Source of the DNA: Maledivibacter sp.
GTDB taxonomy: Bacteria > Bacillota > Clostridia > Peptostreptococcales > Caminicellaceae
DNA length: 64,000 nucleotides
Direction: 5' to 3'
Assembly: GCA_025210375.1 (NCBI GenBank)
Contig: JAOASB010000013.1
Location: 1-64,000, forward strand
Numbering within the stretch: the first letter of the stretch is position 1; every line of letters starts with the position of its first letter. The notes below the pieces were generated by a model. That model did no database searches. It was not told the origin of the DNA and saw nothing but the letters and a program-made list of their open reading frames with translations. The translations under genes were made by a program, and so were the position numbers. Positions 25,380 through 34,024 of this stretch are shown piece by piece.

Positions 25380-28300
25380 TTAAAACCTCTTTTGTGCAAT
25401 CGACATCAACTTCTCTAATAATAAATCTAATATCTCATCACTCAAATCAAGATTGTTCTCTTCCATAAAGTCAAATAAATTGTCATCCAGTTTCCCTTCA
25501 ATTTTATCAATTACAATTTTACTATTTCGCCAATCACGTTTTGCATTTTCTTTTACCGTCTCTTTAACATCCAATGATAACTCAGCTATTTTTTCTTCAA
25601 AAGCCAAATCAATTTCGTCAATAACTTTCTCTTTAAACACCTTTAATATTGAGCCGTAAAAAGACTTCGCATCACTATCATTAGAAATAATGCTTGGGTA
25701 ACTACTTGTTGTTCTACCTTCTCTAAAGTTTTCTGTGATATCTTCCATGTTTTTATAATAGGCATCATCATTTCGATCTTTTAAATACTCATCAATCGTT
25801 TTCTTAATTCGCTCTGAAAATGTTAAAAACATAATAGGATCATCATGCTCAAATGTACTAATTTCGGATATCATTCTAGTTTTCATTGAATCAGCTTTGG
25901 CACGTTTATCACCACCAAAAATCTTTAATTGCTCTTCCATCTTTTGTTTATCAAGAATGCTAAGAGGTTCTACAACAATACGTACGTCTTCTGAACTGAT
26001 ATAAGTGTCCAAAAGCTGTCTTATACCATCCTCATATTTGCTAAAATCTACGCTATCATTGTATCTTAATGAAATAGCACTTCTTAATTTAACAAAGTGT
26101 AGGAGTTCTTTTCTATATTGTTCAGCTTGGTCATATCCTACTAATTTAAAAAGTTCATAACTAGAGTACATATAATCAACACATTTTGAGTATTTGCGCA
26201 ATCTTTCATAGAAATCATTTCTCAAGCTATCATTTTCAAGGAATTCCTGCCATACGTTTGAACGCATTTCGTTTCTATCAATCCCGTCAAACAATGCCCA
26301 TAAATCTTTATGAGCCAACTCTAATTTTCTTTTTTCATCTTCTGGACCAAATATAGCATTCTTGATGTCTTTTTCATCATATCCATCAAAACCTGATTCA
26401 CTATCACTATAAAGATCAAGAGCCGAATTTAACTTTTTGAACACACCCCAATAATCAACAATCAAACCAAATTCTTTACCTTCATAAAGTCTATTCACCC
26501 TTGCTATAGCTTGTAGTAAACTATGCTCCTTAATGCTTTTATCAATATATAAAACAGAGGCTATTGGTGCATCAAATCCCGTTAATAGTTTATCAACAAC
26601 TATCAATAGGTCAATTTCACCATCTTCGTCCTTAAAAGAGCCAGTTACTGATTCTTCATATGCATCTGTATTCTTTCCGAACAACGGCTCTACTTCAGAC
26701 TTAAAAAACTCTTCAATTTTCTTTAATCCCTTTTTAGAAGTATTATCTCCATTTCCTTCTGGTTTTACACCACTTGTAATTACAACTGCTGGATTAACAC
26801 CTTCAAAATTCTTAAGAATGTTATACATCTCTATCGCATAAGGTCGTGAAGAAACAGTCAACATAGCCTTTTGCCTTTTTGGCTTCAGGTAACGCATAAA
26901 ATGCTCATAAAGATCAAAAGCTACCATATAAATTCTTTCATTGGTTTGAGCTAGTGCAAAAAAACGGCTCCACTTTTTCTTAAGATCTTCCGTCTCTTTT
27001 TCGGTTAATGACGAAGTAAGATATTTTAAATGATCATTTATTTTATCACTTTTAACATCTTGCTTAATAACTCTTCCCTCATAAACAATAGGAACAGTTA
27101 CTTTATCCTCAACTGCGTCTTCTAAAGTGTATGAGTCAATCTTTTTTCCGAATTTCTTGTAGGTATTTCTTTTTTCTTTACCAAGCAACGGTGTTCCAGT
27201 AAAAGAGATTTTAGGAGCATTAGGCAATGTGTGTGTCATATATGTGTTTAACTTTCCATAGTGAGATCGATGTCCTTCATCTATCAATAAATAAACGTTA
27301 TCACTCTCATCCACATACTTTTCTTTCATTGCTGCTTCAAACTTGTTAATAATCGTTGTAATAACTGTATTCCCTTTTTCTTTTAATAAGCTAACAAGTC
27401 CCTTTCCTGTAGTTGCTCTAACAGGTGACATGCTCGTATTTATAAAATTATCACGCATTTGCTTGTCTAGACCTTTTCTATCAGTCACCATAACAAAGCG
27501 AGGATTTTTTATATCAGGGTCTTTTTGAATCATTTTAACAAGCATAATCATTGAGATTGTTTTGCCTGATCCTTGAGTATGCCAAATAACACCATCTCTA
27601 GTATCAGCATCATCAAGACCTTTGATTCTAGCAATACATTTATTTACAGCAAAGAATTGTTTATATCTTGCTATCTTCTTAATATTGTTATCATAGATAA
27701 TAAAATGTTTAATTATACTCATTAATCTCTTTTTATCTAATAATGAAATCATGGCTCTATCTTGTTCTAATATTTGACCATCTGGAGAAAACCGCTTGCA
27801 TTGTTCTTCTAGCCATAATCTATTGTCTTCTTTCCAGAAAGTAAAATGCTTTGCAGGTGTACCACAAGTTCCATATATTAATTTATTTGGATTAACAGCT
27901 ATAACTATTTGAGCGAACTTAAATAATTGAGGTATAAAATCTGGTTGCCAATTTCTTATATTTTGGTGGACTCCCGCCATTACATCTATTGAAGATTTCT
28001 TACATTCAATAACAGCTATAGGTATTCCATTAATCATCAAAACTATATCTGGTCTAGCGAACTTACCATTCATTCTTTCGACTTCAAATTCTTCCGTAAC
28101 CTGAAAAATATTATTTTTAGGATTCTTAAAATCTATAAAATGTATATCAAAGGATTGTAACGCGCCATCAGGCAGTGTTTGCTCAAGACTCATCCCCATA
28201 CAAAGAAGATCATATATCCGCTTATTGGTCATAGTCAGCCCACCAACTATTGGCATATCTAACTCTTTTATTGCCTTTTCTATAGAGTCAAGAGAGAACT

Positions 28301-28499
28301 GTATCTCTTGACCCTTGTATTCAAAACGTTGACTCAATAAAAATTCTCTAAGGACATCTTCAAAAATAACTCTAGATTTATGTTTCCTTAACTTTTCTGC
28401 ATCTGCTCTGGAGACAAAATCATAGCCCATTTGAGAAAATATCTTTAACATCCTATCTTGACTCTCTGGTCGTTCATTAAAAATATTGTGATTTGGCAT
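25380..28499 (-). CDS. hsdR: Type I restriction endonuclease, HsdR subunit
   Basis: A 1039-residue motor-nuclease. The N-terminal nuclease core is RPDIVLMINGIPIAVIECKK (D and ExK residues). The translocase has Walker A in HTQGSGKTISMIML, the DEAD-box variant LLIDEGHRSHYGK, motif III SFTGTP and motif VI LLQAIARVNRLYEGKEFGL. The C-terminal third is helical and contacts the methylase core. With HsdM and HsdS it cuts unmethylated DNA at a distance after translocation. The length is normal and no break is seen. It starts 11 bases after the full hsdS gene. Confidence 0.96.
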   Translation of the reverse strand: MPNHNIFNERPESQDRMLKIFSQMGYDFVSRADAEKLRKHKSRVIFEDVLREFLLSQRFEYKGQEIQFSLDSIEKAIKELDMPIVGGLTMTNKRIYDLLCMGMSLEQTLPDGALQSFDIHFIDFKNPKNNIFQVTEEFEVERMNGKFARPDIVLMINGIPIAVIECKKSSIDVMAGVHQNIRNWQPDFIPQLFKFAQIVIAVNPNKLIYGTCGTPAKHFTFWKEDNRLWLEEQCKRFSPDGQILEQDRAMISLLDKKRLMSIIKHFIIYDNNIKKIARYKQFFAVNKCIARIKGLDDADTRDGVIWHTQGSGKTISMIMLVKMIQKDPDIKNPRFVMVTDRKGLDKQMRDNFINTSMSPVRATTGKGLVSLLKEKGNTVITTIINKFEAAMKEKYVDESDNVYLLIDEGHRSHYGKLNTYMTHTLPNAPKISFTGTPLLGKEKRNTYKKFGKKIDSYTLEDAVEDKVTVPIVYEGRVIKQDVKSDKINDHLKYLTSSLTEKETEDLKKKWSRFFALAQTNERIYMVAFDLYEHFMRYLKPKRQKAMLTVSSRPYAIEMYNILKNFEGVNPAVVITSGVKPEGNGDNTSKKGLKKIEEFFKSEVEPLFGKNTDAYEESVTGSFKDEDGEIDLLIVVDKLLTGFDAPIASVLYIDKSIKEHSLLQAIARVNRLYEGKEFGLIVDYWGVFKKLNSALDLYSDSESGFDGYDEKDIKNAIFGPEDEKRKLELAHKDLWALFDGIDRNEMRSNVWQEFLENDSLRNDFYERLRKYSKCVDYMYSSYELFKLVGYDQAEQYRKELLHFVKLRSAISLRYNDSVDFSKYEDGIRQLLDTYISSEDVRIVVEPLSILDKQKMEEQLKIFGGDKRAKADSMKTRMISEISTFEHDDPIMFLTFSERIKKTIDEYLKDRNDDAYYKNMEDITENFREGRTTSSYPSIISNDSDAKSFYGSILKVFKEKVIDEIDLAFEEKIAELSLDVKETVKENAKRDWRNSKIVIDKIEGKLDDNLFDFMEENNLDLSDEILDLLLEKLMSIAQKRF

Positions 28500-28509
28500 G
28501 ACAATCCTC

Positions 28510-29715
28510 CTAACTCATGTTTGTCGTTCTTACTTTTCCTGTTAACAGTAATTGCATAAGCGATTTTTTCTTCTTAATTTGTTGCTCAAATTCATCATTT
28601 AGTAATTTGATTTCTTCATCTATTGCAGAAAGTATTCTTGCTATTTCTAATTGTTCTTCTGGATCGGGAATTGTTACATTAAGTTTCAAAAAATCTTTTT
28701 TGCTCATTACTCGGTTTCTTCCTGCACCACCCGGAGATATATCCTGCAATTGCTTCTTGAATTTATCTCTTAAAATGAAGAACTTAAAAAATTCTGGTAC
28801 ATTATCATTAATAAATTCATAAGTAGGAAATCTATGCGATACTAGCTTATTTTCATCTCGCTTATTCGCAATCGTAATCGCATGTTCCCACGCAAATGTA
28901 ATATTAGCTATTAAGTCATTTTCTTTTACTTCGTAAAGTATATCCATCGCATTCGTCTCTGGATTAGTTATAAATTCATGAAATGTACCTTTTCCATGAC
29001 TTCTAAGTCCTAACCTCCAATAGCCATTTAGAGGCTTATTTACTTTCCTTACTTTGTTCTCAACAACTTTGTTCAGTAAAACATTTCGCCACTCACCACT
29101 AAATCCATCTAATTGCTTAAAATATTCACTATGGTAATTTAGTAATACCTGCATTAAATATTTCTTTACATTTACCTTCTTTTCTATCAATTGTTCTAGC
29201 ATATGAATAATCTTATCTTGAGTTGATAGTATTTTTACAATTCTAATTTGCTCTTCTTTTGATGGTAACTGCACAAAAATACTTTCAATTGTTCTAGCAC
29301 TTAAACTTGGTACACCTGAAGCTTCATTATACCTATACCAATTTATTGAATCAAAAACGTAATAAAAGAATTTTTCACAACAGTCAATCTTGAACTCACT
29401 ATAAAACAGTGTATCTACTGTCCAAAAAGGAGTATTAAAATATTTAGGCTTATCGATTGTACCTTTTCTGCCTATCAAAACTGATGGCTTATTACATAAA
29501 AATTCATCAGTCCAGCCTATAATTCCTCCTGAAGCTAAAATTGGATATTTCCCATTAGGTACTTCTACTTTCTTTTGCGACTTTCCATGCTTTATTTTTA
29601 AAATCTCACCTATTTTGATGCATCGCCAATCATTAGGAATAATTCCTATCTTACTTTTCCAATAGCCCTCTGGAATAGATTCTTCTATTTCTGTTTTTTC
29701 ATTAAGTTCCATCAC
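28510..29715 (-). CDS. hsdS: Type I specificity subunit HsdS (full length, two recognition domains)
   Basis: A 401-residue protein with two target-recognition domains. Each starts at a typical entry (IGIIPNDWRCIKIGEILKI near residue 20, and GEWRNVLLNKVVENKVRK near 210) and each is followed by a helical spacer (LSTQDKIIHMLEQLIEKK and LSAIDEEIKLLNDEFEQQIK). The two half sites set the bipartite recognition sequence. It lies between hsdM and hsdR. A second, half-length HsdS precedes hsdM, so the system may assemble with either protein. Confidence 0.93.
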   Translation of the reverse strand: MMELNEKTEIEESIPEGYWKSKIGIIPNDWRCIKIGEILKIKHGKSQKKVEVPNGKYPILASGGIIGWTDEFLCNKPSVLIGRKGTIDKPKYFNTPFWTVDTLFYSEFKIDCCEKFFYYVFDSINWYRYNEASGVPSLSARTIESIFVQLPSKEEQIRIVKILSTQDKIIHMLEQLIEKKVNVKKYLMQVLLNYHSEYFKQLDGFSGEWRNVLLNKVVENKVRKVNKPLNGYWRLGLRSHGKGTFHEFITNPETNAMDILYEVKENDLIANITFAWEHAITIANKRDENKLVSHRFPTYEFINDNVPEFFKFFILRDKFKKQLQDISPGGAGRNRVMSKKDFLKLNVTIPDPEEQLEIARILSAIDEEIKLLNDEFEQQIKKKKSLMQLLLTGKVRTTNMS

Positions 29716-29775
29716 CTATTCCTCCTGATTTTCTTTACTTTTTTATTATCTTGTACATTATTAAAGAACAACATA

Positions 29776-31329
29776 TTACACCTCTAAGCCTAACTCTTTC
29801 ATATATTGTTCCATCTTAGCTTCGACTTCTTTTAATTCATCTTTTATATTCTTAATATTCATCTGTACTTCTTTAATATCAATTAGTTCTTCTTCTTCAA
29901 ATGTATCAACATATCTTGGAATATTAAGATTGTAATCATTCTCTTTTATTTCTTTAATACTAGCAAGATGAGCAAATCTATCTTTATCTTCTCTCGCATA
30001 ATATGCATCTACAATTTTTTGTATTTGATCTTCTTCAAATTTATTTTGATTCTTTTCTTTATTAAAATGTTCTTCGTTTGATGCATCAATAAAAAGTACT
30101 TTATCATCCTCTTTATTCTTCTTAAAAATCAATATGCAAGCAGGAATACTTGTTCCAAAAAACATATTTGCTGGTAAGCCAATGACTGCATCTAATAATC
30201 CATTTTCGATAACTTTTTGTCTAATACGTCCTTCTGCCGCTCCTCTAAACAATACCCCATGTGGTGCTACTGCCGCCACTCTACCATTGGCTGACATACT
30301 ATTAATCATATGCAATAGGAAAGCCCAATCACCTTTACTAGCTGGCGGAACCCCCCAATCAAAACGATGGAATTTATCATATGATGCTTCCATTTTCCAT
30401 TTCTTTCCCTTGCCATCTTCTTCTCCACCAGGATTGAAGTTGATAGCCCACTTGTCTTTTGAGAAAGGCATATTTGCAACAATAACATCAAAAGTCATTA
30501 AATTACCATCATCATCTTTATGCTGAGGGTTTGCAATTGTATCCCCCCATGCAATCTTTGCATCTCTAACCTTATGAATAAACATATTCATACGTGCCAT
30601 AGATACTGCTGATCCTCCTACTTCTTGCCCAAAAATGCTTACCTTATCAATGTCACCTTTTTTAGCTGCTCTGATTAGAAGTGATCCCGACCCACAAGTC
30701 GGGTCATATACTCTTTCTCCAGAAATTGGTGGCACTAATCTAGCCATTAATTCTGACACACAGGTAGGGGTAAAGAAACTACCTGCTTTCTTTCCTGCTC
30801 TAGATGCAAATTCTCCAATCATATATTCATATGCATCGCCAATTACGTCTGCTGGCACTTCGTCTTTTTTTACTTCAATCATTGATTCTCTCAAATCAAG
30901 ATTTTCAAAATCCTCTAATAGTTCTCTTAAGATACTATTTCGTTGAGTTCTATTTCCTAGATTAGCTTCACTATTAAAATCAATACTTCGAAAAACACCA
31001 GATAATTGTTGTGCATTATCTTCTTCAATACCTCTAAGTGCTGTATTTATTAGTTGACCTAATGTGTCATCATACCTATTCTCATATAGATATTTAAAGC
31101 TGTGTTCCCATTTAACCTTAAATGCAAGTCTATTTATCTGTCTTTTAAGTCTTCTTTCATCAGTATATTTACTCTTTAAATGCTCCACTTCTTCATCAAA
31201 AGTATCACTTAAATATTTTACAAACATTATAGAAAGAACATAGTCTTTATAATTTGCCGCATCTATTGTGTCTCTGAACGTATCAGCACCTCTCATTAGT
31301 GCTGCATTAATATCATTTCTAGTTGTCAT
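29776..31329 (-). CDS. hsdM: Type I modification methylase HsdM
   Basis: A 517-residue adenine methylase. The N-terminal helical domain starts NDINAALMRGADTFRDT. The SAM-binding motif I is VYDPTCGSGSLLIRA near residue 205. Catalytic motif IV reads VIVANMPFSKDKW, so the usual NPPF is NMPF; I recall this variant in some HsdM proteins and do not take it as inactivation. The C-terminal end is a coiled coil (NIKNIKDELKEVEAKMEQYM) that contacts HsdS. The start overlaps the end of the half-length hsdS gene by 11 bases. Confidence 0.95.
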   Translation of the reverse strand: MTTRNDINAALMRGADTFRDTIDAANYKDYVLSIMFVKYLSDTFDEEVEHLKSKYTDERRLKRQINRLAFKVKWEHSFKYLYENRYDDTLGQLINTALRGIEEDNAQQLSGVFRSIDFNSEANLGNRTQRNSILRELLEDFENLDLRESMIEVKKDEVPADVIGDAYEYMIGEFASRAGKKAGSFFTPTCVSELMARLVPPISGERVYDPTCGSGSLLIRAAKKGDIDKVSIFGQEVGGSAVSMARMNMFIHKVRDAKIAWGDTIANPQHKDDDGNLMTFDVIVANMPFSKDKWAINFNPGGEEDGKGKKWKMEASYDKFHRFDWGVPPASKGDWAFLLHMINSMSANGRVAAVAPHGVLFRGAAEGRIRQKVIENGLLDAVIGLPANMFFGTSIPACILIFKKNKEDDKVLFIDASNEEHFNKEKNQNKFEEDQIQKIVDAYYAREDKDRFAHLASIKEIKENDYNLNIPRYVDTFEEEELIDIKEVQMNIKNIKDELKEVEAKMEQYMKELGLEV

Positions 31330-31918
31330 TGCAATCCTCCGTTACTAGGTTTTGATAAACCCCTTTTAATAATTTCTTCTCTTGTTCTTCCAATTCTCTA
31401 ATCAACATTCTCTTATTATTATTTAATCTCCTAAGCTCTCCATACTTCTCCTGAAGTTCTAACGAAATAACAGGAATACTAATTTCTCCTAATTCCTTCT
31501 TGGATACTGATTGAATTGTTGTACCCTTACGAGAGAAATGATTGAGTTTTGATATGCCTTGCATTTCCAAAATGCTTGCAATATAATGGCTATTAATTCC
31601 CTTTTGGGGTCTAACAATTAAAATATTGCTTGTAACATATACTTTTTCTGTTTGGCTATGAAAGACATTAACATAACTTGGTGATAACCGCTTAATCAAT
31701 ATATCGCCTTGTTCAAGTAATGCTTTATCACTAATCTCCTGTGGGCGTAGGTGTTCATCAAATTCTTTTATAACATCAAATTCATCAAGTGATGATGGAT
31801 GTATACATTTATAACTATATCCTTCGTATATTTTTTTCTTCCATTCAGGAACACCCGTTATAATTTTACATACTTCTTTTAACTTCTTATTTTTAATGCC
31901 TATGGTACTCACCTCCAT
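31319..31918 (-). CDS. Half-length HsdS-like specificity protein
   Basis: About 200 residues with a single target-recognition domain (LKEVCKIITGVPEWKKKIYE, then EQGDILIKRLSPSYVNVF) and one helical spacer (YGELRRLNNNKRMLIRELEE), half of a normal HsdS. Half-size subunits can dimerise to recognise symmetrical sites or replace one half of the full subunit. The frame is open to 31957, but that part lies inside a terminator. The ATG at 31918 lacks a good upstream Shine-Dalgarno, while GGAGGTGAG lies just inside this start, so initiation may occur slightly downstream. It overlaps hsdM. Confidence 0.75.
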   Translation of the reverse strand: MEVSTIGIKNKKLKEVCKIITGVPEWKKKIYEGYSYKCIHPSSLDEFDVIKEFDEHLRPQEISDKALLEQGDILIKRLSPSYVNVFHSQTEKVYVTSNILIVRPQKGINSHYIASILEMQGISKLNHFSRKGTTIQSVSKKELGEISIPVISLELQEKYGELRRLNNNKRMLIRELEEQEKKLLKGVYQNLVTEDCNDN

Positions 31919-31925
31919 ACAAGCT

Positions 31926-31952
31926 AAAAAGCGAGAGTTGTCCAGCTCTCGC
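31926..31952 (-). terminator. Terminator between the DUF2188-like gene and the hsd operon
   Basis: On the minus strand GCGAGAG and CTCTCGC pair perfectly with an eight-base loop, followed by TTTTT. Only some 10-15 bases separate it from the half hsdS start, so hsd expression needs read-through or a promoter inside the upstream genes; it may act as an attenuator. Confidence 0.8.
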
Positions 31953-31962
31953 ATCATTGTCT

Positions 31963-32187
31963 TTATCCTTTTGGTGGAAAATCATCATTACCATGAGAAT
32001 CTTTTCTTTGAATTTTACCATTCTTACCGTGGATGACTAACTCTGTATTTTGGTTAGTACTTATTTGCCTAGCTATTCTCTCAGCTTCTGCTTTAGTATC
32101 AGTATGATGAGATGATCGTTTTGCTCCTCCACGTTTCACGTTCCACCCTCCATTAGGGTCTGGAACAACATGATGTGTATTTGACAT
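31963..32187 (-). CDS. DUF2188-like small basic protein
   Basis: A 74-residue protein (HHVVPDPNGGWNVKRGGAKR, then SSHHTDTKAEAERIARQIS, ending IQRKDSHGNDDFPPKG) matching DUF2188, small proteins thought to have a double-strand RNA-binding-like fold. Such genes are frequent near restriction and defence genes. The ATG at 32187 is chosen for its AGGAGGGA site at good spacing. It follows the 67-residue gene by 12 bases. Confidence 0.75.
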   Translation of the reverse strand: MSNTHHVVPDPNGGWNVKRGGAKRSSHHTDTKAEAERIARQISTNQNTELVIHGKNGKIQRKDSHGNDDFPPKG

Positions 32188-32199
32188 AATCATTCCCTC

Positions 32200-32403
32200 C
32201 TAACCTGTATGACATGGGTTACTACAGTAATAGCAGCCATTTACCTGAGTATAATATTGTCTAGCTTTACTGACTGCACTCTGACATGAAGAGTGATCAC
32301 CTAAATCAATTCTATTCTCTCTGTTAGGGAGTCTTGTGCAATTCTCCTTATGCACTTCATGGTCACCATTTGTTTGTTGGTTCTTATTAACGTAATATTT
32401 CAT
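32200..32403 (-). CDS. Small cysteine- and histidine-rich conserved protein
   Basis: A 67-residue protein (MKYYVNKNQQTNGDHEVHKE, later HSSCQSAVSKARQYY and NGCYYCSNPCHTG). The CYYCSNPCH end could bind zinc. I recognise this as a widespread small family, usually unnamed, often next to DUF2188 or DUF1883-like genes in defence regions. Function unknown. AAAGGTGA precedes the ATG, and the leader upstream is about 200 bases if the promoter at 32608-32637 is used. That leader is the target of the predicted antisense RNA. Confidence 0.7.
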   Translation of the reverse strand: MKYYVNKNQQTNGDHEVHKENCTRLPNRENRIDLGDHSSCQSAVSKARQYYTQVNGCYYCSNPCHTG

Positions 32404-32489
32404 ATAATATCACCTTTCCCTTTCGTAATTTAGATTATAAGATATCTTAATACCTTATCTTAGCTACAGTTTCAGGAAAAAGTTTCTTC

Positions 32490-32518
32490 TTGTTTTACAT
32501 ATCTAATTGATATATAAT
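32490..32518 (+). promoter_or_regulatory. Plus-strand promoter of the predicted antisense RNA
   Basis: TTGTTT (32490-32495), a 17-base spacer and a perfect TATAAT (32513-32518). It is the only well-formed plus-strand promoter found that is followed at short range by an intrinsic terminator. Confidence 0.6.
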
Positions 32519-32524
32519 GTATTT

Positions 32525-32597
32525 GCGAGATACACAAGAAGATGTGTAGAGGTTCAATTCACTTTAGGACAATTAGTGAATTGGACCTTTTTCTTTT
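32525..32597 (+). ncRNA. Predicted 73-nt antisense RNA with intrinsic terminator
   Basis: Starting about seven bases after the TATAAT at 32513-32518, the transcript would carry a small stem (ACAC/GTGT), then a 13-base-pair hairpin with arms GGTTCAATTCACT and AGTGAATTGGACC (32551-32587, one G-T pair, 11-base loop), and end in TTTTTCTTTTT. No good ribosome site or reading frame lies in it. A minus-strand promoter at 32608-32637 would transcribe the exact complement as leader of the 67-residue gene. The two RNAs would thus share complementary hairpins and loops, as in plasmid antisense control. Promoter and terminator are seen; the regulatory role is inferred. Confidence 0.55.
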
Positions 32598-32607
32598 TCC
32601 CAAGAAA

Positions 32608-32637
32608 ATAATACCATACAAACAAACACTGTGTCAA
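32608..32637 (-). promoter_or_regulatory. Minus-strand extended -10 promoter for the two small genes
   Basis: TTGACA (32632-32637), an 18-base spacer, and TATTAT (32608-32613) with a TG one base before it (extended -10). Transcription from about 32601 gives a 198-base leader before the ATG at 32403, crossing the antisense RNA in full. Confidence 0.7.
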
Positions 32638-32721
32638 TAATTATTTTTTGTAATCGTCTTACAAATACATTTTTTATAAAAAAACATGGTTTTTATCCGA
32701 AATATTTGCTTTTGTATTTAG

Positions 32722-33687
32722 TTAGCATTTATCATTATTGTTTATAGATGATTCAAAGATTTGCTCAAATATCTCATCATTTGCCCCTTCACCTAGTAAC
32801 GTGTATATCATATTTAAGTAGTAAGTACCATGTTTGCTTTTCCCCTTTGAATAATTAATTATAACGTTACAATTATTCATATTACATAATCTTCTCTCCT
32901 CATGTGGCTTATCCCCCGCACATAGAATCCTTATCATACAATTCTCAAATCCAACTTTACTCTTATCATTAAAAACCCCCAAATCATAAACGATACATTC
33001 AAACTCTGTTTCATTCTTGGAATTAAGAGGTTCAAAAGCAACACCTTTATAAATATAACCGTCTCCATTCTTCTCCATCTCATAATATTCAGCAATCAAC
33101 TTCATATGACCACTATCATTGGCTTCTACATAACTTACTTTTGCTCCAATTGAACTTAGATAAAAAGCAAACTGCATTGCCACTGTCGTAGTTCCAACTC
33201 GATGTTGTGACCCAACAACACCAATGGCTATTAGCTTTCCTTTAAAATCAATCATAGTCTCTTCTTTCACATCATATACCAGATTAAACTTATCTTTTAT
33301 ATACTTCTCTGTCATATCTTCTAGTAAACACATCTCAATCTCTTGCTTAAGCTTATCTACTTCAATTTCAGTAATGATATTGAAAAAGCCTAGTCTAATC
33401 AGTTCATGGACTAGGCTCTGCTCTTCATTTGGGATATAGAAACCTATCTTAATCTTGCTTAAGGACTTAAAGGCTCTAATGGCATCAATTATTGTTTCTT
33501 CTGTATTTATTAGACATGTTCGATCAACAACAATAGCTTGCACATGTCCTAAACGTTGTATTGATTTGATTAAAAAGTCTTTTAAATCAAATTCCCCTAC
33601 ATACTTTTTTATAACAAGCTCTTCCTTCTCTTTTAAAAAATCTAAGATATTCATATGAACTTTACTCGTTAAATAGAGTACCACCAT
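32722..33687 (-). CDS. CpaE-like ATPase with receiver-like N-terminus
   Basis: A 321-residue protein. Residues about 1-130 look like a degenerate receiver domain (LGHVQAIVVDRTCLINTEET). The rest is a MinD/ParA-like ATPase with a deviant P-loop, VVGSQHRVGTTTVAMQFAFY, in which threonine replaces the usual lysine. This order of domains is that of CpaE/TadZ, which places pilus or secretion machinery at the cell pole. Start ATG at 33687 with GGAAGGGGG upstream. It follows the small membrane protein gene with overlap and is the last gene of the transfer operon. A second ATPase of this type is at 56352. Confidence 0.6.
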   Translation of the reverse strand: MVVLYLTSKVHMNILDFLKEKEELVIKKYVGEFDLKDFLIKSIQRLGHVQAIVVDRTCLINTEETIIDAIRAFKSLSKIKIGFYIPNEEQSLVHELIRLGFFNIITEIEVDKLKQEIEMCLLEDMTEKYIKDKFNLVYDVKEETMIDFKGKLIAIGVVGSQHRVGTTTVAMQFAFYLSSIGAKVSYVEANDSGHMKLIAEYYEMEKNGDGYIYKGVAFEPLNSKNETEFECIVYDLGVFNDKSKVGFENCMIRILCAGDKPHEERRLCNMNNCNVIINYSKGKSKHGTYYLNMIYTLLGEGANDEIFEQIFESSINNNDKC

Positions 33688-33832
33688 AATTGCCCCCTTC
33701 CTGCACATTGATTTCAAATTGCCTTGGTATATCAAATTCTATTTCCTTCGGTTGAAAAAATAGAAGTGCGATTACACCAAAGATAATCAATACAATATAA
33801 AACATAATTTCAATCATATTAGTCTTTTTCAT
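33662..33832 (-). CDS. Short membrane protein between virB4 and the CpaE-like gene
   Basis: A 56-residue gene with one membrane helix (IEIMFYIVLIIFGVIALLFF, residues 7-26) and an acidic or neutral outer tail. It begins 25 bases after the virB4 stop and overlaps the CpaE-like start by 26 bases. The upstream ribosome site is weak (GGAGAATGATG), so its reality rests on fit and position. A single-helix subunit of the transfer machine is likely. No family recognised. Confidence 0.55.
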   Translation of the reverse strand: MKKTNMIEIMFYIVLIIFGVIALLFFQPKEIEFDIPRQFEINVQEGGNYGGTLFNE

Positions 33833-33857
33833 TGAACATCATTCTCCTTTACTTTTT

Positions 33858-34024
33858 CTATCTGCCACCACTGCTACCCATATAATCAAACTTATAGGAT
33901 GGTATATGAAAGTTCACATGAAGTCTCTTAGAACCAACCATCAATAATCCATCACCCCTTTTCTTTTGAGCAAGTAATGCTTCTTCTGCATCTGTTAGAT
34001 TATAGAGTTCTTTTAGCTCTGTAA
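33858..34024 (-). CDS. virB4: 3' exon of virB4 (C-terminal 55 residues)
   Basis: Directly past the intron end the sequence reads LTELKELYNLTDAEEALLAQ, then KKRGDGLLMVGSKRLHVNF and a stop at 33858. This is the expected C-terminus of VirB4-type ATPases (linker, RG-x-GL, then a short strand). It joins the 5' exon at 36682 in frame after the first base of a leucine codon (C|TT). Alone it has no start codon, so it is only made after splicing. Confidence 0.85.

Noticed and set aside
26533-26841. Plus-strand frames opposite hsdR, virB4, chemoreceptors and others
   Set aside because: They mirror codon bias of the real minus-strand genes, lack ribosome sites and have Ser/Phe/Leu-rich sequences typical of antisense shadows.
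29776-31329. HsdM inactive because motif IV is NMPF in place of NPPF
   Set aside because: The rest of the protein is intact and I recall this variant in other HsdM proteins; not enough to call loss of function.
32535-32632. 31-codon frame on the plus strand over the predicted antisense RNA (type I toxin peptide)
   Set aside because: No ribosome site, no hydrophobic helix, and the frame runs through the terminator.
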